In this document: positions 1 through 11,800 of the stretch, one piece after another | How the letters are laid out: each line of letters opens with the position of its first letter | Position numbering within the stretch: the stretch's first letter is position 1 | Origin: Stramonita haemastoma | Taxonomy: Eukaryota > Mollusca > Gastropoda > Neogastropoda > Muricidae | Reading direction: 5' to 3' | Length of the DNA: 12,500 nucleotides | Assembly (NCBI GenBank): GCA_030674155.1 | Contig: CM060337.1 | Location: 37,448,044-37,460,543, forward strand | Position numbers and translations under genes: made by a program | Notes under the pieces: model-generated | Databases searched by the model: none | Told to the model about the DNA's origin: nothing | Seen by the model: only the letters and a program-made list of their open reading frames with translations

Positions 1-435
<435 letters not shown>

Positions 436-575
436 TATCATCCAGTGATTTGTAATTTACTGATCATAGCATGACACACCTGTGGGGTTTGATCCCTTCC
501 GATAGGGAATTTTCACCATCCTTCACACCATAGACCCGGGTGCTAAGTCCTTTGGCTGAGGTAAAAAGATTACCA
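436..575 (+). mobile_element. decayed tRNA-derived SINE fragment
   Basis: This fragment matches landmarks of the better preserved SINE at 2491-2836. At 486-496 GGTTTGATCCC is one change from the Pol III B-box consensus GGTTCGANNCC. Exactly 18 bp downstream, as in the other copy, comes AGGGAATTTTCACC (504-517), against GGGGATTTTCCCC at 2570-2582. At 545-569 AGTCCTTTGGCTGAGG resembles AGTCCTTCGGATGAGA of the other copy, at a similar distance (59 against 69 bp from the B box). CCAGTGATTTG near 442 may be an eroded A box. Divergence is high, so the boundaries are approximate and only the ordered landmarks support the call. Confidence 0.42.
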
Positions 576-924
576 GAAATAGACTCAAACACAAATAGAC
601 AAGAAAATATCGGTTTATCGACAAAGATTTGTTAAGTCACATATTTATAGACTGCCTTAGAAATAGGAACCGTATTGAAACTCGAATTTAATCACTCTGG
701 TTCATGAAAGACATTTTTCAAAGGAAGATTCAACGTCTGCAATCATCTTTTTTTTTTTTCAAATTGGATTGTGTTCCATTATAAATTTGAGATAATGAGT
801 CTGTATTCAAAATCCAATTATACGTTTCCGGCCATGTGTTGTAACCTGAAAACTTAATGTATCAAACTACAAATTAAACTTCTTTGTTGTTGCCCCCGTT
901 TGCAAAACTTCACGTAGACTTACT
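576..924. other. AT-rich noncoding stretch
   Basis: AT-rich sequence with a T tract near 749-760. No open frame of note, no RNA gene and no recognisable element. Confidence 0.5.
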
Positions 925-1104
<180 letters not shown>

Positions 1105-2215
1105 AAGCTGTTTGCATGCTACATCCGACCTAGAGGGTATTATTGAATGCACTGTGCTGGTGATGAGTGGCTATTGTTTCTGAAATGATAACGTTCGCTC
1201 TTTTGATTCTTACTCTATTTTCCTTTCACATGACATCAAAATTTAATGTTATGTGCGCAACATGTAACTGTTGTTAAAGTAACTGTGGTTTTTGCATATT
1301 TATAAAGAAATATGGTCGCATTGCGTATTGTATCACTCATGGCTGGCAAAATTGTATTCAGTGGGCACTTTTTCTGGTACGGATACTATTCTTGAAAATA
1401 CAACAGTTTGTGATTACGATTAATTTCAATTAACTCGATGTATGTTGTACTTGATGTTCTTTTTATGGGATAAAATAGCAACAATATCAAGTATTATGTC
1501 ATTATCAATTTATTTTTCCTGGTAATACAGGATTCAGGTGGTCTTCTAAGAAGCAGGGAAATGGAGATTATCTGATGTGTGCTTGTAAGGATTTTTGGTC
1601 TCAGTAAATACTTCATCCGTGTTTATGAAATATGCATGTATGTGTATACAGTTTTGTGTTGCCAAGGTCTAAACAAAGCTTGTGAGAAGTCACGATTAAT
1701 GAGATTTTCCTTTTTCCTTTTTTCCACCTTTGAACCCTGACATGTAGCCAAAGTCCGATGTGCATTGAACAAGTTCAGTGTCCTCTTTCTCTCTGGTTTT
1801 CCTTTCTCTTATTTCAACACAATCTGAAATCAGTGTAAGCAGACAGACATCAAACTGAAGACCCCGCACTTTCTCCAGCACAAAAAGCTAGGCAAACAAG
1901 AAGTACGCTTCCAATGATTTTTCCTCAAAATACCTGGCGATAACCTAGACGAGGACAAATCACCGCTCAACGTGTTCACCTGGGAAACTCTCAGTCCACT
2001 CAATACTGGACTACCTCACCTGACCTGACCTCAATGACAGGCTGAAACCTCAGCGGATGATCTATAGCTACCTGTGCTTCATCAGCACGCCTCAACGAAC
2101 GCACGCAATTAGCGCACCATTCAGTTTGGCCACAGTGCGAGAAATCAAAGTATTCCATGTATTAGGAGTAGGGAGGGCACTGTCTGTCCACATCAGAGAT
2201 CTCTGCCTACGCTAG
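1105..2215. other. noncoding region, no gene recognised
   Basis: About 1.1 kb of mostly AT-rich sequence with scattered stops in all frames. The longest open frame, a minus-strand one at 1696-1881, is a basic low-complexity 61-aa translation with no family features. A 12-bp palindrome, CAGAGATCTCTG, lies at 2194-2205. Part of 1900-2490 could be an old transposon remnant, but no terminal repeats are visible. Confidence 0.45.
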
Positions 2216-2310
2216 ACCAGAGATATAGCGGAGAGAAGGATAGATGTCTTGGCGCCATCTGCGTCACATGCACCAAAGATATAGAGAAAAGCAGTAGATG
2301 TCTCACGCAG
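2216..2310 (+). repeat. imperfect tandem duplication of about 35 bp
   Basis: Two adjacent related segments start at 2216 (ACCAGAGATATAG, then TAGATGTCT at 2241-2249) and 2272 (ACCAAAGATATAG, then TAGATGTCT at 2295-2303). They share two anchored motifs at nearly equal spacing. This is an old local duplication or part of an unrecognised element. Confidence 0.45.
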
Positions 2311-2490
2311 CCCTAATATGAAGTTTTGTAGCATTGCTGTGGTCAGTGGACATGTCCAGTGCTCTGTGTCTTATGACTGACAGTCAGCTGTGCTTTTTGA
2401 CAGTCTGAATATGCAGAAAAATGTCAATGGATATCTGCATAATCCTAGATGTAGGAAATGAGTAACACAGATGAGAAAAAAAATATAAGG

Positions 2491-2836
2491 AGGTGGGACA
2501 AAGTAGTTGTGGCAGTGGTCAGAACATTGCGCTCGCAATTTGACGACCCGGGTTCGAGTCCGGTTCGAGGGGATTTTCCCCCTGGAGTTAACATCAGTGC
2601 TGACTCCACTCTCCCCAAAAGTCCTTCGGATGAGACTATAAACCGAGCTAGGCCCCATGTGCAGACGCACGCAGAACATCTTGCGCACACGTTAAATCCT
2701 GTTCCGCTTTTCGTAAGAGTAGGCCATTGTGTGCTGGTGGGAACGGATGACAATATTTACAAAACTGCATACACACGGGGACTGGATGAAAAAAGCACGA
2801 ATGCTTATTCCATTATCCCCGATATAAAAGAATATA
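2491..2836 (+). mobile_element. tRNA-derived SINE
   Basis: The 5' part is tRNA-like. It has an A-box-like TGGCAGTGGTCAG (2510-2522), a possible anticodon arm with stem ATTGC/GCAAT, and a perfect B box GGTTCGAGTCC (2551-2561) at typical spacing. The body continues with GGGGATTTTCCCC, then AGTCCTTCGGATGAGACTA (2620-2638) and GCGCACACGTTAAATCCTG (2683-2701). From memory these resemble the central parts of SINEs widespread in molluscs, but I cannot name the family without a search. The element has no coding capacity and would depend on a LINE's enzymes. The 3' end is ragged and merges into a GATA microsatellite. I found no clear target-site duplication. Confidence 0.72.
2510..2561 (+). promoter_or_regulatory. 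internal Pol III promoter (A and B boxes) of the SINE
   Basis: The A-box-like TGGCAGTGGTCAG at 2510-2522 and the B box GGTTCGAGTCC at 2551-2561 form a type 2 internal promoter, as in tRNA genes. The B box matches the consensus exactly, while the A box is slightly degenerate. Whether this copy is transcribed is unknown. Confidence 0.55.
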
Positions 2837-2837
2837 T

Positions 2838-3239
<402 letters not shown>

Positions 3240-3534
3240 AGCACACAGTGCAACACCTAGTACCTACACAACACATAACAAATAGTCCTAAACACAGTCA
3301 CGCACAGGACGAGGAGACAGCACAAAGCGACACCCAATAATCTGTTAAAATTAATAATGGCCCTGGACACAAAACACGAAGTTCTGTGACGACTAACTGT
3401 TGGCTGAAGGGCTGTAAACTGCCACTCCTGCCTGTCTCTGCACGTTGAAGCTGGATGCCAACAGTGCAGAATGTCTGTCACACCAGCATCAAACCTGTCA
3501 GCTAGTCACATTTTAGATATAACTTCTGTCAACC
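3240..3534 (+). other. unique sequence upstream of the candidate gene
   Basis: About 295 bp between the GATA array and the ATG at 3535. If the gene is real, this holds its proximal promoter or 5' UTR. An AT-rich TTTTAGATATAAC lies about 25 bp before the ATG, but it is too close to the ATG to be called a TATA box with confidence. The minus-strand 74-aa open frame here has no recognisable features. Confidence 0.35.
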
Positions 3535-5545
<2,011 letters not shown>

Positions 5546-5577
5546 GCACTCGTGTGTGTTTTTTTACATCCAGCTAG

Positions 5578-5588
5578 CATCTCTCTCT

Positions 5589-5648
<60 letters not shown>

Positions 5649-5700
5649 CTCTTTCTCTCTTTCTCTGTGTGTCTGTCTGTGTGTCTGTGTGTGTGTGTGT

Positions 5701-5757
<57 letters not shown>
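5578..5757. repeat. interrupted (CT)n microsatellite with GTGT core
   Basis: CT runs at 5578-5668 (with single-base interruptions) and 5702-5757 flank a TGTGTCTGTCTGTGTG core (about 5667-5700). It lies immediately 5' of the LINE and may mark the insertion point or be part of the element's 5' end. The sequence alone does not decide. Confidence 0.92.
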
Positions 5758-5759
<2 letters not shown>

Positions 5760-6001
5760 CTCTCGCGGTGAGCGTTTTCACTAGAAGGCGACTTTCATTT
5801 CGCTCTCTTATTATCGGTCTGTACAAGTGACCCACTGGATAGAATATTTTCAAAGTTTGCATGTCGATAGATAAGTCACCTGTAAAAATAATGTAAAAAA
5901 TTCTGAACTTAATATTGTGTAGTTTGCCAGATACTTGTAAATATAATGTTGTTTATAATTTGCTATTCAAAAGGTACTAAGTAGCCATTTTTTTTCTCAT
6001 C
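5760..6001 (+). other. LINE 5' UTR (left edge uncertain)
   Basis: Sequence between the CT microsatellite and the ORF1 ATG, AT-rich from about 5835 onward. It probably includes the element's internal promoter, as non-LTR elements usually carry one here, but no specific motif can be assigned. A T tract (5991-5996) sits just before the start codon. Confidence 0.5.
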
Positions 6002-8814
6002 ATGCCAACCAGGAGGCTGCTTGCAAACCAGGTGAACACAATGTTCATATTTACATTTCTTCGCTTGTCGCGAAGACTGGCATACTGTTTATGCACCGTC
6101 GTTCTCTTGATGAACAACGACATTGAAACGAACCCTGGGCCTGAAGAAAATAATATTCTTCAACTTGTGGACTGGAGATTTTCACAGCTGATGAATTGTT
6201 TCCAGCTTCACTCGTCCAGTATGTTCCGTCTACTTGAAGAAAAATTTCAAGATCAGGATGTACATTTCCGTCGCCTTACGACAGAAGTGAGCAAGCTGAA
6301 AACAGATGTGAATAGAAACACTGAAGAAATCACAGATCTCCGAGAGGAAAAAGAGTTGATGATAGAACGCATTGACAGAGTGGAAGAAAAACTGGAAGCT
6401 ACTGAAGTGGAATACAAAAAGAACAATTTGAAGTTTTTTGGCATTGATGAAAGTGAAACAGAGACTGGAGTGGCAAATGAAGAACTGATAGTGGACGTAC
6501 TGAACTACCATTCTGCGGATGATGTTTGGCAGAGGTCAGACATTGACCGCGCCTATCGAATAGGCAGCCCACACCCGGACGACACACCACGCCCACTACT
6601 GGTCCAGTTCTGCCGGTGGGGGACAAAATCAGCATCCTCAGAGACCAAGAGCTTCGCGAAGCCCTGCGAAGAAATAATATCAGGGTGACATCGGACCTTA
6701 CAACGCGTCAGAGGGAAATGATGAACTTCCTCAGGGACCAGGGCAAAGTGGCGTATTTTGTAAATGGACGACTGCACGTCAAGGAGAAAGGACCAGTACA
6801 GCCACGCTACAACTACCGCCACTATCAGCAGCAGGAACAACGGGGGCCCAGCCAGATTCTACAGGAGGAAGAATGGCCACAACTTCGTCCGAGGGATCGA
6901 CAGGGGGATCGTCGGCGAAACCACTATTGGGACCGTCAGGGGATCGTCACCAGGGCCAACAGGGGGATCGTCAGGCGGACCGTCACCAGGGCCAACAGGG
7001 GGATCGTCAGGGGATCGTCACCAGGGCCAACAGGGGGATCGTCAGGCGGACCGTCACCAGGGCCAACAGGGGGATCGTCAGGGGGATCGTCACCAGGGCC
7101 AACAGGGGGATCGTCACCAGGGCCAACAGGGGGATCGTCAGGCGGACCGTCACCAGGGCCAACAGGGGGATCGTCAGGGGGATCGTCACCAGGGCCAACA
7201 GGGGGATCGTCAGGCGGACCGTCACCAGGGCCAACAGGGGGATCGTCAGGGGGATCGTCACCAGGGCCAACAGGGGGATCGTCAGGGGGATCGTCACCAG
7301 GGCCAACAGGGGGATCGTCAGGCGGACCGTCACCAGGGCCAACAGGGGGATCGTCAGGCGGACCGTCACCAGGGCCAACAGGGGGATCGTCAGGCGGACC
7401 GTCACCAGGGCCAACAGGGGGATCGTCAGGGGGATCGTCACCAGGGCCAACAGGGGGATCGTCAGGGGGATCGTCACCAGGGCCAACAGGGGGATCGTCA
7501 GAGGAGTCGTCGGGGGATCGCCGGGGGGACCGTTGGGGGGATCATCAGGGGGATCAGGATTATACAGGAGGAGGTGCAGAAGAGAACAGAATGCAGCCCA
7601 ACTCAGGTGTGCAATACAATGGTCAGCCTCACTCTTTCAGGCACACCAGAGGAATCCAAAGGCCTCAAGTCTTCTTCAGTTCTAGAGATCGAAGCAAGAG
7701 ACTGTTCCCGAACAGAAACATGAATGATGATGTGCCAGAGAGACCTGAGGACTATGATGGTCCACCAGTAACGGAAAAAAGGCGCAACATGAACAGAGGC
7801 GCATACCAAGAATATCGTGGACAAACAGGAGGCAGATCAAGTTCTTCTGAAGAAAGGCATGGCTATCATGCCAGACCTGTTGTGCCGGGACACCTCACAT
7901 ACAGCCAGGTGTCCCGGCGGAAGTGCTCACCAGAGGCAGACTCTGATAGAGGATCCAGGGTCAATGACACACTGAGTGTGGAGCAGTCACAAACACAGTC
8001 AGTGATCATGCAAGCACATAAAAACACTGGTCTCCACAAAGAGGCTCCAGGTAAGGAGAACACGAATGGCATGACAGACAGAGTAGACAGTAACAACACA
8101 CAGACTGACGGATACAATGGCGATGACAGTGAACTGGACAACAGTGACGTTTCTGACAAAGAAAAAGACATGCATGACACACCTGGTATCTCAAATGCTG
8201 ATGTTGAAGACCTACAGGAATTGGATATACATGTTTCCACGAGGGAGCAAACGGAAAATAGGGCCTCTGAAGCTGATAACTCACTCAGTCTAGAAGCCAT
8301 GGAAGAAGCAGGGGGTGTTAGTAACATTGTGACAACAGCAGGACCAAGGCAAAAGAAGGTAAAGGGAAGAGAAGGGGGGTCAAAGAACAAAAAGAAGGAT
8401 TATGGTGGGCGAACAAAGGGTACACTAGGGAAAGGAAGAGGTGCCGCTGGAAATACCAGGGAGAAACAAGGGGGAACTGTTGTGGCAATGGTAAGAGATA
8501 AACAAACAGGCCAGCAGGCCACCACTGCCACAGAGCCAAACAAGCATGGCATGGACAAAGCTCAACACACAGACACAGCCTCCACTGGGGTGAAAAATAC
8601 GTCTGCTTTGGACGGTACCCTTGGAGAACAAAGGCAATTGGGAGTGGCCTCCCCAAAACAGAACCGACAGAGGAAGACTGTCAGGGCTAGGGCTGTCAGT
8701 CAAAACAGCATTTTAGACAGCTTCAGACGCGTGCAGTCGAATGAGCAAACTCAAGAGGCTCAAGACAGAGGGCGCACTAGAACACGCACTGAACGGGGTT
8801 CTCCACAACAATAG
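6002..8814 (+). CDS. LINE ORF1 protein, interrupted by one -1 frameshift
   Basis: ORF1p-type RNA-binding chaperone that would coat the element RNA. The first segment (6002-6688, 228 codons) has a hydrophobic leader with DIETNPGP at residues 40-47, a heptad-rich coiled coil at about 74-140, and the start of an L1-like RRM core (NNLKFFGIDE, DIDRAYRIG, RPLLVQF). Homology leaves this frame at a five-G run (6618-6622) and continues in the -1 frame (GDKISILRDQELREAL, then RVTSDLTTRQREMM and the C-terminal domain), open to TAG at 8812-8814. A 36-bp repeat array (6939-7500) follows, then an acidic Ser/Asp/Glu-rich part and a Lys/Arg/Gly-rich part (8341-8470). Total coding length is near 930 codons, about 2.7 times human L1 ORF1p. 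The start could also be the ATG at 6041, which has A at -3. The frameshift may be a mutation, a sequencing error or programmed slippage; a defective copy or an error is likeliest. Confidence 0.85.
6041..6142 (+). other. 2A-like ribosome-skipping peptide with signal-like leader
   Basis: ORF1 residues 14-47 form a hydrophobic stretch with an RLSRR basic patch (MFIFTFLRL, then LAYCLCTVVLLM), ending in DIETNPGP. This matches the 2A consensus D(V/I)ExNPGP exactly. In known 2A peptides the ribosome skips the Gly-Pro bond, here between G46 (6137-6139) and P47 (6140-6142). It would release a 46-residue leader and restart ORF1p at Pro. Such motifs are known in picornaviruses and in several non-LTR elements, and N-terminal 2As can double as signal sequences. 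Activity is inferred from the motif only. Confidence 0.85.
6939..7500 (+). repeat. 36-bp minisatellite inside ORF1 (16 units)
   Basis: There are sixteen copies of the core CCAGGGCCAACA (B), each bounded by 12-bp A modules (GGGGGATCGTCA or GGCGGACCGTCA). The unit is A-B-A, 36 bp; one unit near 7090-7125 is a 24-bp A-B. It has no stop codon in any forward frame. One frame reads GDRH-QGQQ-GDRQ/ADRH, another SSPGPTGGSSGG, the third IVTRANRGIVRR. Sequence on both sides (GDRRR before, GDRRGDRWGDHQGD after) is GDR-type in the ORF1 frame, so the GDRQ frame is probably ancestral. ORF1 actually reads IVTRANRG for two units and then SSPGPTGG. Runs of three to five G recur throughout. Confidence 0.93.
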
Positions 8815-8856
8815 GAAATCGGCCGGGCCAATGTAAATAGTAGTCAAATAAAAGAG
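8815..8856 (+). promoter_or_regulatory. ORF1-ORF2 intercistronic spacer
   Basis: The 42 bases between the ORF1 TAG and the ORF2 ATG are 14 sense codons with no further stop, so the two ORFs share a frame. A start-stop pair ATGTAA lies at 8831-8836 in another frame. ORF2 translation could follow termination-reinitiation or rare UAG readthrough. The context CAA CAA TAG GAA has the upstream CAA of the TMV-type readthrough site but not its downstream CAA-TTA. Confidence 0.6.
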
Positions 8857-11800
8857 ATGAAAAATAATGTATGTAAAGTAAGTAAAACTTCTGTAAATAA
8901 TGTTGTGGGAAATAGTGTTCAAAATGTTGATGTCAAGTTCCTTAACTTTAATGTAAATGGTTTGCTTCCTAAGCTAGAAATTCCAGATTTTGTCAATTAC
9001 ATAAAATCACATGATTTTATTTGTTTAACTGAAACGTTTGTTGGAACTAGTTTCGAATCTAACCTATTTAGTGATTATGTTATATTCACTTCCCTTGCAA
9101 AGAAGATTTCTTATCAGGGTAGATATTCTGGGGGAGTAATTGTTTTGTTAAAGAAGAAATTTGCACAATTTGTAACAAAGATTGATTTGGATATAGATAA
9201 TATGATCATTTTGAATATTGATAAGCAACTGTTTGGAACAGATATGGATATCTTCTGGATTTGTACGTATGTACCACCACATGACTCTGCTGTTTGGAAA
9301 AATAATAATAATGGGTATGGTTTGGAAATATTAGAACAAACGCTGTTGAAGTTGTATGAATTATATGATTTCCATTTGTTATTATGTGGAGATCTAAATG
9401 CAAGAACGGGATCCAGGAATAATGCTTGTTTTAACTTAAATGATGGTTTGGATGATAAAATAGATTATCAATCCCCCTTTTACAGAAAATCTCAGGACGT
9501 AAACAAAAACATGTTTGGTGATCAGCTATTGGAAATCTGTAATTCTTTTGATCTCATTATTCTAAATGGTCTGTGTGAATGTGAATTTGATGGCAGTTAC
9601 ACCTACATATGCAACACGGGATGCAGTACTGTGGATTATTTTGTCATGTCATATGGTATGTATATGTTGTTTCATGGTATGTCCTTAGATGTGGAAGATT
9701 CATCTGAATCTGATCATCTACCAGTCGTATTAACTTGTTCTACAACATGCAGCACTGATAATAATCAAAATGAAAAGGAAAATTTCTATATTAAAAAACA
9801 TATATGGGATAAAGAAAAAGAACAGGTTTATGTAGATAATTTGAATGGCGAAAATTTGCAAAGTAAGATTCAGTTGGCTGCTAGTATATTAGAAGAGGAT
9901 GTAGATAGTGCATTGGATATGTTTGTACAATGTTTATTATCAGCCAGTGGTTGTATGGTGAGAAAAGTTTATCCTGATGTACAGAAACATGTGTGTGAAT
10001 GGTTTGACGATGAATGCCAGAAAGCCAAACAAAAAAGTAGACAACTTTTGAGGAATTTCAGAAAATCCAGAACAGAGGAAGATAGAATAGAATACATTAA
10101 TGCAAAAAAAGTTTACAAACACTTACTTAAGATAAAAAAAAGAAGTTTTAGAAAGAAAAAGGTTGAAATGCTTGTCGCAAATTTGAATGATCCTAGTAAT
10201 TTTTGGAAGCAACTAACTGAAATGGGATGTGGGAAAAAAAGAGCAAAATACAAAAGCAATATATCTCTCAATGAATGGTATGATCATTTCAAAAATGTAT
10301 TTTCTACAGATGCAAATGATTGCAGTGAAGAATGTCAAGATCGCATTGATCTTTCTGAGGAAGACCAACATGCACTGAATGGGGAGATAACTGTAGAGGA
10401 AGTAGCAAATGCAGTTAATAAATTAAAGAGTGGCAAAGCCTGTGGAATGGATAGAGTGCTAGCAGAAATGATCAAGGCAGGTAGCAAAACTACTATACCT
10501 TTCTTACACAAACTATCTAATGAAGTATTTACCAAAGGAGTATATCCAAAGGAATGGGAAAGGGCCATTGTCATCCCAATTCACAAAAAAGGTAGCATGG
10601 ATAATGTAGACAATTATAGAGGTGTATCTTTATTAAGTATAATTTCAAAGTGCTACAGTACAATATTAAATAAAAGGCTTTACTCTTGGCTGGAAGAAAA
10701 CAATTTAATATCTGAAAACCAAGCAGGATTTCGTAAATGTCACTCTACTATTGACCACATTTTTTGTTTATACTCTGTTGTGCAGAAGTGCTTGTCCCAG
10801 AGAGGTAAGAAGTTGTATGTTGCCTTTGTTGATTTTAAAAAAGCTTTTGATTCAGTAAGACACGATAAATTATTACAGTGTATTAGAAAGCAGGGAGTTA
10901 AAGGAAGATTCTTCTGTTCATTGCAAGCAATGTATAAGGCCTTAGTATCATGTGTTAGATCAAATTTTGAATATACAGAGCTTTTTGAATGCCCATTAGG
11001 TGTGCGCCAAGGATGTGTTTTGAGTCCGACTCTATTTCAAATTTTCATTAACCAGCTTGCAAATGATATGTCAAAGAAAGGTAAACATGGCATTCAGCTA
11101 ATACCAGGTATTATGGAATTGTTCATCTTGCTTTTTGCAGACGATGTTGTATTATTATCATCTTCTCCGGTTGGTCTGCAAAACCAGTTGAATGTTCTTA
11201 TGGCATGTTGTTCAAATATGAAATTAAAAGTAAATAAAGATAAAACAAAAATTATGGTTTTCAGAAAAGGTGGATTTTTGGGTAGAGATGAAAACTGGTT
11301 TTTCGAAAATTCTAAATTAGAAGTAGTAAATAAGTATTGTTATTTAGGATTCAATTTTTCAACAAAGCTCAGTGTCAAAGTTGGTATTGAAAATCAAATT
11401 ATGAAAGGTAAGAAAGCTTTAGTTAGTTTGATAAAGGCATTTTTGAAAAACAAGGATATTACCCATCAAATATACTTTAAAGTGTTTGATATAAAAATAC
11501 AGCCTATACTATTGTACTCCTCTGAAGTTTGGGGTTTAAGTCGATTAGATTGTTTAGAAAAGATTCATTTAATGGCATGTAAGCGTTTCCTAGGGCTTCC
11601 TATCAAAACTCCAAACAAAATGGTGTATGGAGAACTTGGTAGATATCCTCTTTATGTTAATTCGAGTATTTATTCATTACGATACTGGTTTAAAATACTA
11701 CAAATGGACCACCACAGATTACCTCGTCAGGCATACGAAATGCAGCTAAGGCTAGATAGCAATGCAAAAAGATGCTGGGTTACTAACATAAGAGTGCTAT

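Noticed and set aside
1696..1881. Minus-strand 61-aa frame
   Set aside because: Short and Lys/Glu-rich, with no family features, splice context or neighbours to support it.
2491..2565. Genuine tRNA gene
   Set aside because: Although A and B boxes are present, no acceptor stem pairs across the ends and the sequence continues into a SINE body.
6119..6142. Integrated picornavirus-like sequence, because of the 2A motif
   Set aside because: The rest of ORF1 and ORF2 is plainly non-LTR retrotransposon. 2A motifs are known in such elements and no viral capsid, helicase or RNA-dependent RNA polymerase is present.
7007..7486. Antisense hydrophobic repeat protein (LALVTIPLTIPL type)
   Set aside because: Exact antisense of the minisatellite with no non-repeat sequence or start context of its own.
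6939..7500. CRISPR array
   Set aside because: Units are contiguous 36-bp tandem repeats without unique spacers, inside a coding frame of a eukaryotic LINE.
6764..7723. Separate proteins in the two alternative forward frames of the array
   Set aside because: They exist because the 36-bp unit lacks stops in every frame. The flanks are coding only in the ORF1 frame. The GDRQ frame is probably the ancestral ORF1 frame, not a second gene.
7603..8922. Several minus-strand frames of 69-174 aa opposite ORF1
   Set aside because: Shadows of the sense frame: low-complexity Cys/Ser/Leu-rich translations with no independent support.
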